64,000 nucleotides of DNA from Streptomyces typhae (GCF_009755605.1 NZ_WPNZ01000011.1:257897-321896), one strand, 5' to 3'. Shown: positions 28,587 to 36,596, numbered from the stretch's first letter. Notes: generated by a model from the letters alone, not told the origin. Made by a program: numbers and translations.

Positions 28587-29032
28587 CTGGTGCTCCCCTC
28601 GTCGCGCCCGCGCCGCCCATTTCTCGCATTACGCGACAACATAGGCACAACCGCGCAAGCGCAACGAGTCGCACCGGGCGCGCACCGGCGCGCGTTCGCG
28701 CCGGTGGGAGCCCTGCGGCGGACAACTGGGCCGTTCCGAGAACCACTCGAAACGGTGAGCGGGGCAACAACACTGAGGGGGTACGGGAGTTGGCGGGGCG
28801 GGAGTGGTCCGCCCCGCCGCAGCTCCGGCGGGACGGAAGCGGCTCACCCCGCCGCAGCCCCGGCGGGACGGAAGCGGCTCACCCCGCCGCAGCCCCGGCG
28901 GGACGGAAGCGGCTCACCCCGCCGCGGCCCGGCGGGCGGGAACGGCCCGGCCCGCCGCGGCTTGGCGCGCAGCAACGGCCCGCCCCGCCGCGACCCGGCG
29001 GACCGGAAGCGGCCGGTCCGCCGTGCGCGGGG
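28587..29032. other. Intergenic region between MFS and SRPBCC genes
   Basis: This is 446 bp without a gene. The part near the MFS start (28587-28800) should hold its promoter, and ACAACATAGGCACAACCG near 28640 is a lower-GC patch. The rest is the 35-bp minisatellite listed separately. Open frames across it are arginine/proline shadows of the repeats. Confidence 0.6.
28812..29021. repeat. 35-bp hairpin-forming minisatellite, about six copies
   Basis: The marker GCCGC(A/G) recurs at 28816, 28851, 28886, 28921, 28954 and 28987, spacings of 35, 35, 35, 33 and 33. The first three units are nearly identical (GCAGCCCCGGCGGGACGGAA then GCGGCTCAC), and later ones diverge. Each unit contains CCCGCCG and CGGCGGG arms able to fold into a stem of about 7 bp. 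It lies downstream of the SRPBCC gene and upstream of the MFS promoter. Confidence 0.85.
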
Positions 29033-29476
29033 CTACTTCTCGACTTCGGCGGCGAGCTTGCCGAGCACGGCGTCGTAGATCCGGCCGAGCCCCTTGGGGG
29101 CGAAGGTCTTCTCGAAGAAGCCGCCGATGCCGCCCGCGCCGTCCCACACCGTGGTCACGACGACGCGCGCGGCGCCCTCCCCGGCCGGGGTGACCCGCCA
29201 GGTGGTGATCATGGACGAGTTGCGGTCCTTCTCGACGAGCTCGCCGTCGGTGGGCTCGGTCACATCCAGCAGGCAGTCGCGGACGCGCTTGCTGGTGGCC
29301 TGGAGCTTCCAGTGCACGAGGGTGCCCTCGCCGTCGCCGCCCTCGCGCACCTCGTACTCGCTGAAGTGCTCGGAGAGGATCTTCGGACGGGTGCCGCTGT
29401 AGTCGGCCAGCGCATCGAAGACGTCCTCCGGCCGTGCCGCGATGATGCGCTCCGTGACCGCCTCGACCTGCGCCAT
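29033..29476 (-). CDS. SRPBCC-superfamily (START/polyketide-cyclase-like) protein
   Basis: ATG 29476 follows GGAGGAAACGC; the product is 147 residues. The family pattern is AQVEAVTERIIAARPEDVFDALADY, WKLQATSKRVRDCLLDVTEP, SSMITTWRVTPAGEGAARVVVTTVW and a C-terminal helix (GFFEKTFAPKGLGRIYDAVLGKLAAEV). This is a hydrophobic-ligand-binding helix-grip fold, and its ligand is unknown. It is divergent from the radical SAM gene across 162 bp that include a LexA-like box. Confidence 0.88.
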   Translation of the reverse strand: MAQVEAVTERIIAARPEDVFDALADYSGTRPKILSEHFSEYEVREGGDGEGTLVHWKLQATSKRVRDCLLDVTEPTDGELVEKDRNSSMITTWRVTPAGEGAARVVVTTVWDGAGGIGGFFEKTFAPKGLGRIYDAVLGKLAAEVEK

Positions 29477-29584
29477 TGCGTTTCCTCCAGCAGTTGTAGG
29501 TGTCTCGCGGGTGGGACCGTCAGCCAACCACCCCGCACACCGGCGCCCCAAATCGGGGTCGGCATCACGGTCGCACGATCAAGG

Positions 29585-29596
29585 GAACGTGTGTTC
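29585..29596. promoter_or_regulatory. LexA/SOS-box-like palindrome
   Basis: GAACGTGTGTTC is a perfect GAAC-N4-GTTC dyad, the core of actinobacterial and Bacillus LexA boxes. It lies 42 bp upstream of the radical SAM ATG and 108 bp from the divergent SRPBCC start. TATTCT just downstream (29597-29602) could be part of the -10 region. Confidence 0.6.
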
Positions 29597-29638
29597 TATT
29601 CTGTGGTGGGTGCTGTTCACTGTCACGGAGGAGGCGCC

Positions 29639-30670
29639 ATGCGCTGGGAGAACCTGTCCGACGGCCCGCGAGGGGCCGCGGCGGACGCCGCCCTGTTCGG
29701 CGCCGACGCGGTGACCACCAGGACGGACACCCCCGGGTTCCGCGGGATCACCTTCCACGAGATCCGGGCGAAGTCGATCGTGAACCGGGTGCCGGGGGCC
29801 TCGCGCATGCCCTTCGAGTGGACGGTGAACCCCTACCGCGGCTGCACGCACGCGTGCGTGTACTGCTTCGCCCGCAAGACGCACAGCTATCTCGACCTGG
29901 ACACCGGTCTCGGCTTCGACAGCCAGATCGTGGTCAAGGTCAACGCCCCCGAGCTGCTGCGCCACCGCCTCGCCTCGCCCCGCTGGCACGGCGAGCACAT
30001 CGCGATGGGCACCAACGTCGACTGCTACCAGCGCGCGGAGGGCAGGTACACGCTGATGCCGGGCATCATCGAGGCGCTGCGCGACCACGCCAACCCGTTC
30101 TCGATCCTCACCAAGGGCACGCTGATCCTGCGCGACCTCGACCTGCTGCGGCAGGCCGCCGCCGTCACGGACGTGGGCATCTCGGTGTCCGTGGGCTTCG
30201 TGGACGAGCAGCTGTGGCGCACGGTCGAGCCGGGCACCCCCGCCCCCGGCCGCCGTCTGGAGGTCGTGCGCACCCTGAGCGGGCACGGCATCGGCTGCGG
30301 CGTCCTGATGGCGCCGGTGGTCCCGTTCCTCGGCGACCACCCGGACCAGCTGCGGGCCACCGTGCGGGCGATCGCCGAGGCCGGGGCGGCGTCGGTGACA
30401 CCGCTGGTGCTGCATCTGCGGCCGGGCGCGCGCGAGTGGTTCGTGGCCTGGCTCGCCGAGCACCATCCGCACCTGGTGCGGCGGTACGAGCGCCTGTACG
30501 CGGACGGCGCCTACGCCCCGAAGTGGTACCAGCGGCGGATCACCCGCCACGTGCACGACCTGGCCCGCGAGTTCGGCATCGGCCCCGCCCGCGCGGGCAC
30601 GGCCCGCCGCATACCCGAGCCGCGGCAGCCGCTGCCCGCACCGGAGGGCACCCAGCTCACGCTGCTGTGA
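29639..30670 (+). CDS. Rv2578c-family radical SAM protein (SplB-like)
   Basis: ATG 29639 follows GGAGGCGCC; the product is 343 residues. The radical SAM cluster motif is CTHACVYC (C-x3-C-x2-C, about residues 65-72), preceded by FEWTVNPYRG. Other SplB/COG1533 marks are IAMGTNVDCYQRAEGRYTLMPGIIEAL, ILTKGTLILRDLDLL and ISVSVGF. Residues beyond 240 hold LHLRPGAREWFVAWL and a basic region (APKWYQRRI). Relatives are annotated as spore-photoproduct-lyase-like, but substrates are unproven. Placement behind a LexA-like box suggests DNA-damage induction. Confidence 0.9.
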   Translation: MRWENLSDGPRGAAADAALFGADAVTTRTDTPGFRGITFHEIRAKSIVNRVPGASRMPFEWTVNPYRGCTHACVYCFARKTHSYLDLDTGLGFDSQIVVKVNAPELLRHRLASPRWHGEHIAMGTNVDCYQRAEGRYTLMPGIIEALRDHANPFSILTKGTLILRDLDLLRQAAAVTDVGISVSVGFVDEQLWRTVEPGTPAPGRRLEVVRTLSGHGIGCGVLMAPVVPFLGDHPDQLRATVRAIAEAGAASVTPLVLHLRPGAREWFVAWLAEHHPHLVRRYERLYADGAYAPKWYQRRITRHVHDLAREFGIGPARAGTARRIPEPRQPLPAPEGTQLTLL

Positions 30671-30846
30671 CGGGCCGGCGCCGAGCCGTGCGGGCGGACC
30701 GGCGAACGCGCTGGGCCATCGCGGGCTTCGCCATGCTCCTTTCAGGTCATTGCCGCATCGATCGGCTTCTTCCGGACGGGCTTTCGGCAACGATGCCGCG
30801 GGGGTCGTGGGCCTCGCGGCCCCGCACCCTCGCCCTGGGAGGCTCG

Positions 30847-32475
30847 ATGAGAGCAACTGCCGTCTCGCTGTGCGGCGCCGCCGTCCTGGTGACCGGTCTG
30901 GTCGCGGCGGTCCCGTCCGCCGCGGGCACCACCGCGCCGGCCGCGCCCCGCGCCGCGCACACCCCGCACCACCTCGCGTGGAAGAAGTGCGCCACGAAGG
31001 ACCACCCCACGCTCCAGTGCGCGTCCGTACAGGTCCCCCTCGACCACGACCGGCCGCACGGCCGGAAGATCACGCTGGCCCTCTCGCGGATCCCGCACAC
31101 CGCGAAGCACTACCGCGGCCCGCTCCTGGTGAACCCCGGCGGCCCCGGCGGCAGCGGTCTGGCCATGGCCGGCTTCGTCGCCGACGCGCTGCCGAAGAAG
31201 GCGGCCGCGGGCTACGACGTCATCGGCTTCGACCCGCGCGGCGTCGGCCGCAGCAAGCCCGCCCTGAACTGCCGCCCCGGCCACTTCGCCCCGGTCAGGC
31301 CCGCCTCGGTGCCGTACACGCCCTCCCTGGAGAAGGCAGGCGTCGACCGGGCGCGCGCGTTCGCGCAGGCATGCGCCACCAAGTACGCGGACGTGCTGCC
31401 GTTCATCGACACGGTGAGCGCGGCCAGGGACCTGGACGTGATTCGAGCACGCCTCGGCGCGCAGCGGATCAGCTACTTCGGCTACTCGTACGGCACCTAC
31501 CTGGGCGCCGTGTACGCGAAGCTCTTCCCCGACCGGGTCCGCCGCATGGCCCTGGACTCCGTGGTCGACCCGCACCAGGTCTGGTACGACGCCAACCTCA
31601 CCCAGGACCACGCCTTCGAGGCCCGCCACCAGGCCTTCCTCGCCTGGACGGCCAAGCACCACGCGAAGTACCGGCTCGGCTCGGACCCGGCGCGGGTCCA
31701 GGCGCGGTGGAACGCCATGCGCGCCGCCCTCACCCACAGCCCGGCCGGCAAGAAGGTCGGCGCGGCCGAGCTGGAGGACACCTTCCTGCCGGGCGGCTAC
31801 TTCGACGGCTACTGGCCGATGCTGGCCGAGGCGTTCTCGGCGTACGCGCACGGCGGGAAGACGGCTCCGCTCGTGCGGGCGTACGAGAGGCTCGGCGCGC
31901 AGGACGCGGCGGGCGAGAACAGTTACTCGGTCTACGCCGCCGTGAACTGCCGGGACGCGGGCTGGCCGCGCGACTGGGCGCGGTGGGGCCGTGACAACTG
32001 GCGGGTGCACGCGAAGTCGCCCTTCATGGCCTGGAACAACGCCTGGTACAACGCTCCGTGCGCGTTCTGGCAGGTGCCGTCCCGCGACCCGGTGGACGTG
32101 TCGAACCCCGACCTGCCGCCGGTGCTGCTGCTCCAGGCGACCGACGACGCGGCCACCCCGTACGGGGGCGCGGTCACGATGCACCACAAGCTGCGCGGTT
32201 CCAGCCTGGTGGTGGAGCAGGGCGGCGGCAACCACGGCGTCACCCTGAGCGGGAACGCCTGCCTGGACCGGCATCTGGCGAGGTATCTGACGTCCGGCGA
32301 GGTGCCGCGCGGCAGCGCGGGTGAGGCCGACGCGGTGTGCGAGCGCCTGCCCGAGCCCAAGCCGAGGAGCGCGGCCCGGGGCGTGCGGGACAACGGCCCC
32401 GCTGCGAGCGGCGGCCCGGACGTGACCGGCAGCCCGGGAGCGGACCTGCACGGCATGATGGGCTCCCGCGGCTGA
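30847..32475 (+). CDS. Secreted alpha/beta-hydrolase of the tripeptidyl-aminopeptidase (SlpD/TAP) family
   Basis: ATG 30847 follows GGGAGG; the product is 542 residues. A classical signal peptide (MRATAVSLCGAAVLVTGLVAA, cleavage probably near APAAPRA) is followed by AWKKCATKDHPTLQCASVQVPLDH, an N-terminal hallmark of the family. The catalytic triad is the Ser in FGYSYGTYLG, the Asp in LLQATDDAATPYG and the His in GGNHGVTL, and the oxyanion segment is NPGGPGGSG. The C-terminal roughly 45 residues are Pro/Gly/Ser-rich. These extracellular enzymes remove N-terminal tripeptides or act as esterases. It stands alone downstream of the radical SAM gene. Confidence 0.92.
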   Translation: MRATAVSLCGAAVLVTGLVAAVPSAAGTTAPAAPRAAHTPHHLAWKKCATKDHPTLQCASVQVPLDHDRPHGRKITLALSRIPHTAKHYRGPLLVNPGGPGGSGLAMAGFVADALPKKAAAGYDVIGFDPRGVGRSKPALNCRPGHFAPVRPASVPYTPSLEKAGVDRARAFAQACATKYADVLPFIDTVSAARDLDVIRARLGAQRISYFGYSYGTYLGAVYAKLFPDRVRRMALDSVVDPHQVWYDANLTQDHAFEARHQAFLAWTAKHHAKYRLGSDPARVQARWNAMRAALTHSPAGKKVGAAELEDTFLPGGYFDGYWPMLAEAFSAYAHGGKTAPLVRAYERLGAQDAAGENSYSVYAAVNCRDAGWPRDWARWGRDNWRVHAKSPFMAWNNAWYNAPCAFWQVPSRDPVDVSNPDLPPVLLLQATDDAATPYGGAVTMHHKLRGSSLVVEQGGGNHGVTLSGNACLDRHLARYLTSGEVPRGSAGEADAVCERLPEPKPRSAARGVRDNGPAASGGPDVTGSPGADLHGMMGSRG

Positions 32476-32483
32476 CACCCCGG

Positions 32484-32582
32484 CCACGTGGCACGGGCGG
32501 GGCGGGCGTGACCCGGGTGCCACCCACGTGGCACGGGCGGGGCGGGCATGACCCGGGTGCCACCCACGCGGCACGGACGGGG
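32484..32582. repeat. 40-bp tandem hairpin repeat, about 2.5 copies
   Basis: CCACGTGGCACGGGCGGGGC starts at 32484 and 32524, and a third copy (CCACGCGGCACGGACGGGGC) at 32564, so the period is 40. Each unit pairs GTGGCAC with GTGCCAC, giving a strong hairpin just after the peptidase stop codon. It may act as transcription terminator. Confidence 0.8.
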
Positions 32583-32587
32583 CGTAC

Positions 32588-32701
32588 ATGCCTGCGGTCC
32601 GGGCGGCACGGGACGTCTTCCTCGACCCCGCCCGCCTGCCCGCCGCGTCGGCCGTCCAGGTCGCGGCCCTGGTGTCGCCCGAATTCCTGATGGAGATCTA
32701 G
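32588..32701 (+). pseudogene. Rid-family (RidA/YjgF) C-terminal remnant
   Basis: The 37-codon frame from ATG 32588 reads RAARDVFLDPARLPAAS, then VQVAALVSPEFLMEI and a TAG stop. This resembles the last 35 or so residues of Rid-family imine/enamine deaminases (ARxxFVDPARLPxxS and a final LVxPxxLVEIE strand). Nothing upstream continues the homology, because the 40-bp repeats begin there. It is probably a truncated relic. Confidence is limited by the short length. Confidence 0.45.
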
Positions 32702-32765
32702 GCGTTGGCGGTGATCCCCGGGTGGCGCCCGCCGACCGGGCCGCCGGGCGCGGGTCCGGGCGGCC

Positions 32766-33359
32766 TCAGGACCCCTGCGCGCGCACCGTCACCCGGGCCA
32801 GCGCCGCCGCGGCCGCCGCCGCGAGCCGCGGGTTGCCGGACGCGGCCGTGAGCACCGGTATGGCCCGCGCGTCCCCGAGCGCGCCGAGCCCTTCCACGCA
32901 CGCGAGGGCGACCTTGCCGTAGGGGTCGTTGGGCGTGAGACGGCGCTGGAGCGTGACGATCAGCGCGGGCGCCGACTCCGGGGCCCGCAGCTCCGTGAGC
33001 AGCCGCACGGGATGCAGGGCGTAGGCCACCCGCAGCTCGTTCGTCGCGAGGGCGGCCGCCGCGCGCGCGGTACGCGGGTCGCCGAGGCGCGCCAGGGCGT
33101 ACGCGGCGGCGGCGCAGCGCGGCGGATCCCGGTGGTTGAGCAGCAGGACCAGGGACTCGAAGGCCCTCCGGTCCCCCAGGAGGCCCAGCCTGACCGCTGC
33201 CAACTCCCGCGCCCACAGCGGCTGTCCGGGGGCGTGCAGCGTCTCCGCGAGCTCGTCCGGCTCACCGACCGCCAGCAGTCTCCCGTACAGATCCACCGCG
33301 CCCGACGCCGCTGCCTCGCGTCGTAAGCGATCCGTCACCGTCCGCAACTCCGCATCCAT
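32766..33359 (-). CDS. HEAT-repeat protein
   Basis: This is a 197-residue, almost fully helical protein. Repeated Ala/Leu-rich helical pairs are visible: LWARELAAVRLGLLGDRRAFESLVLLL, PRCAAAAYALARLGDPRTARAAAALAT, PYGKVALACVEGLGALGDARAIPVLTAASG and RLAAAAAAALARV. The G-D-x-R turn signature recurs roughly every 30 residues, as in HEAT/PBS-lyase repeats. A protein-protein scaffold role is likely; nothing more specific can be said. It is divergent from the hydroxyacyl-CoA dehydrogenase gene. Confidence 0.85.
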   Translation of the reverse strand: MDAELRTVTDRLRREAAASGAVDLYGRLLAVGEPDELAETLHAPGQPLWARELAAVRLGLLGDRRAFESLVLLLNHRDPPRCAAAAYALARLGDPRTARAAAALATNELRVAYALHPVRLLTELRAPESAPALIVTLQRRLTPNDPYGKVALACVEGLGALGDARAIPVLTAASGNPRLAAAAAAALARVTVRAQGS

Positions 33360-33741
33360 GCAGCGAGCCTAGTCGCGACGGAGGTCACAGACACCGGGGG
33401 CTGGCGCGCTCGTTACTCACGGGTTAATCTCATGTGAGCGGGGCACACTCCCCGTGAGCAGTTCCCTCTCAGCATCTCGGCTCATGACGGCCTGGTGACG
33501 CAGCCGTCGCGAGTGTTGTCGGTTCGGTACGCATGTACCGGTACGCATGTACCGCAGGACGGTGTGGCTCCGGGACAGGGCCCGCCGGTTCTTCCCTCAC
33601 GCACATCCCGCACGCCGTATGCCACTTCACGCCCGCTTGCGTGGTCACCACGCCCGCGCGCGCGTCCCGTGCCCGGCGCGCTCCTCGCCACGCGCCGTGC
33701 GCGTGCGCCCTCAGTCGTCACTCACTTCCTGGAGTCCACCC
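33360..33741. other. Divergent regulatory region upstream of the hydroxyacyl-CoA dehydrogenase
   Basis: These 382 bp have no gene. They hold a near-palindrome TTACTCACGGGTTAA at 33413-33427, close to the HEAT gene start, and the doubled 14-bp palindrome at 33526-33553. The remainder before the ribosome-binding site TGGAG (33729-33733) is a long leader with CGCG-rich runs and no convincing open frame. Confidence 0.55.
33526..33553. promoter_or_regulatory. Tandem pair of 14-bp palindromes (operator candidate)
   Basis: GGTACGCATGTACC occurs twice head to tail with no spacer (33526-33539 and 33540-33553). Each has perfect GGTAC/GTACC arms. It lies 188 bp upstream of the hydroxyacyl-CoA dehydrogenase ATG. 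It is a candidate site for an acyl-CoA-responsive regulator, possibly the TetR encoded two genes on. Confidence 0.55.
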
Positions 33742-35550
33742 ATGGACGCTCCTCGCCACCCCATCAACACCGTCAATCCCCTCAACACGGTCGCCGTCGT
33801 CGGCCTGGGCACGATGGGCACGGGCATCGCCGAAGTCCTCGCCCGCGCGGGCCGCGAGGTCATCGGCATCGACATCAGCGAGCGGGCCGCCGCCCACGCC
33901 GTCGCCTCCCTGGAGGCGTCCACGGCGCGCGCCGTGCGCCGTGAGCGGATCACCGAGCGCGAGCGCGAGGACGCCCTCGCCCGCTTCCGGACCTTCACCG
34001 ACCTGCGCGCCGCGGCCGACGCCGACCTGGTCGTCGAGGTCGTCCCGGAGTCGTACGAGATCAAGCAGCAGGTCTTCCGTGAGCTCGACGGCGTCGTGCG
34101 GTCCGACACGATCCTCGCCACCGGCACCAACGCGCTCTCGGTGACCCGGCTCGCGGCCGAGTCCGCGCACCCCGAGCGGGTGTTGGGCCTGCACTTCTTC
34201 AACCCGGCCCCGGCGATGAAGCTCGTCGAGGTCGTGTCGTCCGTGCTCACCGCGCCGACCGCCGTCGCCGCCGTCACGGAGCTGGCGCACGCGCTCGGCA
34301 AGGAGCCCGTGGCCGTCGGCGACCGCCCCGGTTTCGTCGCCGACGGGCTGCTCTTCGGCTACCTCAACCAGGCGGCGGCGATGTACGAGGCCAAGTACGC
34401 GAGCAGGGAGGACATCGACGCCGCGATGCGGCTCGGCTGCGGTCTGCCGATGGGCCCGCTCGCGCTGCTCGACCTGATCGGCGTCGACACGGCCCGCACG
34501 GTCCTCGACGCGATGTACGCCGAGTCGCGGGACCGGCTGCACGCGCCCGCCCCGATCCTCAAGCAGCTCAGCGAGGCGGGCCTGACGGGGCGCAAGTCGG
34601 GCCGCGGCTTCTACACGTACGCGGAGTCGGGCGGCGGCGAGGTGGTGCGGGACTCCGCGACACCGCTGGAGGGCACCCGGCAGGCGCGCGGGCGCGAGGT
34701 CCGCTCCGTCGGTGTCGCCGGGTCCGGCACCATGGCGTCCGGCATCGCGGAGGTCTTCGCCAAGGCCGGGTACGACGTGGTGCTCGTGGCCCGCAGCGAG
34801 GAGAAGGCCGCGGCGGCCAAGGCACGGGTCGGCAAGTCCCTCGCGCGCTCCGTCGACAAGGGACGCACGACGCCGGAGGCGGCGGCGAGGACCCTGGACC
34901 GGATCAGGCCGGGCGGGTCGTACGAGGCGTTCGGCGACGTCGATCTCGCCCTGGAGGCGGTCGCGGAGGACCTGGAGGTCAAGCGGCAGCTGTTCACGAC
35001 GCTCGACAAGGTCTGCAAGCCGGGCGCGGTCCTCGCCACCACCACGTCCTCGCTGCCGGTCGTCGCCTGCGCCCGCGCCACCTCCCGCCCCGGCGACGTG
35101 ATCGGCCTGCACTTCTTCAACCCGGCCCCGGCGATGAAGCTCGTCGAGGTCGTGCGCACCGTCCTGACCGAGGACGAGGTGCACGCCACCGCCCGCGAGG
35201 TGTGCGCGTCGATCAAGAAGCACCCGGTGGACTGCGGCGACCGGGCCGGCTTCATCGTGAACGCGCTGCTCTTCCCGTACCTGAACAACGCGATCAAGAT
35301 GGTCGAGGAGCACTACGCGTCCCTGGACGACATCGACGCCGCGATGAAGCTGGGCGGGGGCTACCCCATGGGCCCCTTCGAGCTCCTGGACGTCGTCGGT
35401 CTGGACGTCTCGCTCGCCATCGAGAAGGTCCTGCACCACGAGTTCCGCGAGCCGGGTCTCGCGCCCGCGCCGCTGCTCGAACACCTGGTGGCCGCGGGCT
35501 GCCTCGGCCGCAAGACGGGCCGTGGCTTCCGCGAATATGCCCGGCGCTGA
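33742..35550 (+). CDS. Two-module 3-hydroxyacyl-CoA dehydrogenase
   Basis: ATG 33742 follows TGGAGTCCACCC; the product is 602 residues. It is an internal duplication. Residues about 15-300 and 315-600 are each a complete dehydrogenase with a Rossmann site (VAVVGLGTMGTGIAEVLARAG and VGVAGSGTMASGIAEVFAKAG) and the catalytic His...Glu in HFFNPAPAMKLVEVV, identical in both copies. Each module ends G-R-K-S/T-G-R-G-F. The enzyme interconverts 3-hydroxyacyl-CoA and 3-ketoacyl-CoA. Next to ccr it is well placed to make 3-hydroxybutyryl-CoA from acetoacetyl-CoA, or to act in beta-oxidation. Confidence 0.92.
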   Translation: MDAPRHPINTVNPLNTVAVVGLGTMGTGIAEVLARAGREVIGIDISERAAAHAVASLEASTARAVRRERITEREREDALARFRTFTDLRAAADADLVVEVVPESYEIKQQVFRELDGVVRSDTILATGTNALSVTRLAAESAHPERVLGLHFFNPAPAMKLVEVVSSVLTAPTAVAAVTELAHALGKEPVAVGDRPGFVADGLLFGYLNQAAAMYEAKYASREDIDAAMRLGCGLPMGPLALLDLIGVDTARTVLDAMYAESRDRLHAPAPILKQLSEAGLTGRKSGRGFYTYAESGGGEVVRDSATPLEGTRQARGREVRSVGVAGSGTMASGIAEVFAKAGYDVVLVARSEEKAAAAKARVGKSLARSVDKGRTTPEAAARTLDRIRPGGSYEAFGDVDLALEAVAEDLEVKRQLFTTLDKVCKPGAVLATTTSSLPVVACARATSRPGDVIGLHFFNPAPAMKLVEVVRTVLTEDEVHATAREVCASIKKHPVDCGDRAGFIVNALLFPYLNNAIKMVEEHYASLDDIDAAMKLGGGYPMGPFELLDVVGLDVSLAIEKVLHHEFREPGLAPAPLLEHLVAAGCLGRKTGRGFREYARR

Positions 35551-35686
35551 ATGGCGCGCGGACCCCGGACCCAGAGCACGGAGGACGGTGCGCGCCGAGC
35601 GCGCGGACTGGGGCGGGCTGCTCGAACCGTCGGGCAGCACCGTCCCGCATCCGCACTCAGCTGCGCACATGCAGTACGTTCGGGGC

Positions 35687-36496
35687 ATGCCCAAGGCCGC
35701 CAAGACCTCTCGTACGACAGCTGCGCCCGACGCTCCGGAGAGCGCCGCGGGCAGCCGCGCCGCCGCCCAACGGCTCAAGATGCGCCGCGAGCTGGCGGCC
35801 GCCGCGATGGAACTGTTCGCCTCCAAGGGCTACGAGGCGACGACGGTCGACGAGATCGCCGCCGCGGCCGGGGTGGCCCGCCGCACCTTCTTCCGCCACT
35901 TCCGCTCCAAGGAAGAGGCGATCTTCCCCGACCACGACGACACCTTGATCCGCGCCGAGGCGGTCCTGAACGCGGCACCGGCGCACGAGCACCCGCTCGA
36001 CACCGTGTGCCGCGGCATCAAGGAAGTCATGAAGATGTACGCGGCCTCGCCCGCCGTCTCCGTGGAGCGCTACCGCCTCACGCGGGAGGTGCCGACGCTG
36101 CGCGAGCGCGAGATCGCCTCGGTGGCGCGCTACGAACGCCTCTTCACGCGCTATCTCCTCGGCCACTTCGACGAGCACGCGCACCACCACGGCAACGACG
36201 ATCCGCTGCTCGCGGAGGTGGCGGCGTCCGCCGTGGTGACGGCCCACAACCACGTCCTGCGGCGGTGGCTGCGCGCCGGCGGCCAGGGCGACGTGGAGGC
36301 CCACCTCGACCACGCCTTCGGCATCGTCCGGCGGACCTTCGGCACCGGGATCCCCGCCGGCCGGGACACGGGTTCCACCACGGCGGCGGCCACCGTGTCC
36401 GACGGCGGCGAGGTCCTCGTGACCGTGGCCCGCACGGACGCCCCCCTCGACGAGGTCATGCGCACCATCGAGAAGGCACTGCGCACCCGGGCCTGA
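35687..36496 (+). CDS. TetR-family transcriptional regulator (candidate regulator of ccr)
   Basis: ATG 35687 is the likely start (269 residues); ATG 35669 is possible, and neither has a strong ribosome-binding site. The DNA-binding part is AAMELFASKGYEATTVDEIAAAAGVARRTFFRHFRSKEEAIF (about 40-80), the standard TetR helix-turn-helix. The ligand domain contains TVCRGIKEVMKMYAASPAVSVERYRLTREVPTLRERE. It lies between the hydroxyacyl-CoA dehydrogenase and ccr on the same strand. In Methylobacterium a TetR protein, CcrR, activates ccr, so an analogous role is inferred from position. Confidence 0.88.
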   Translation: MPKAAKTSRTTAAPDAPESAAGSRAAAQRLKMRRELAAAAMELFASKGYEATTVDEIAAAAGVARRTFFRHFRSKEEAIFPDHDDTLIRAEAVLNAAPAHEHPLDTVCRGIKEVMKMYAASPAVSVERYRLTREVPTLREREIASVARYERLFTRYLLGHFDEHAHHHGNDDPLLAEVAASAVVTAHNHVLRRWLRAGGQGDVEAHLDHAFGIVRRTFGTGIPAGRDTGSTTAAATVSDGGEVLVTVARTDAPLDEVMRTIEKALRTRA

Positions 36497-36523
36497 CACC
36501 TCCATATCGCCGCTGCGCTGCTT

Positions 36524-36596
36524 GTCCTCAAACGCCGGACGGGCTGAAATTCCACGCCAGGTCCGGTGGGTTTCAGCCCGTCCGGCGTTTGAGGAC
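36524..36596. terminator. Perfect 26-bp inverted repeat (terminator / interspersed element)
   Basis: Arms 36524-36549 and 36571-36596 are exact reverse complements (the right arm starts TTTCAGCCCGTCCGGCGTTT) around a 21-nt loop. It sits 27 bp after the TetR stop. From memory, sequences of the CCGTCCGGCGTTTGAGGAC type recur between genes in many Streptomyces genomes, so it may be a dispersed element serving as terminator. Confidence 0.8.

Noticed and set aside
28812..29021. CRISPR array
   Set aside because: The units are contiguous with no unique spacers, GC-rich and hairpin-forming, and no cas genes are present. It is a minisatellite.
32548..32922. 124-codon plus-strand frame over the 40-bp repeats
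   Set aside because: It is encoded by the hairpin repeats and the antisense of the HEAT gene. The Rid-like text is in a different frame.
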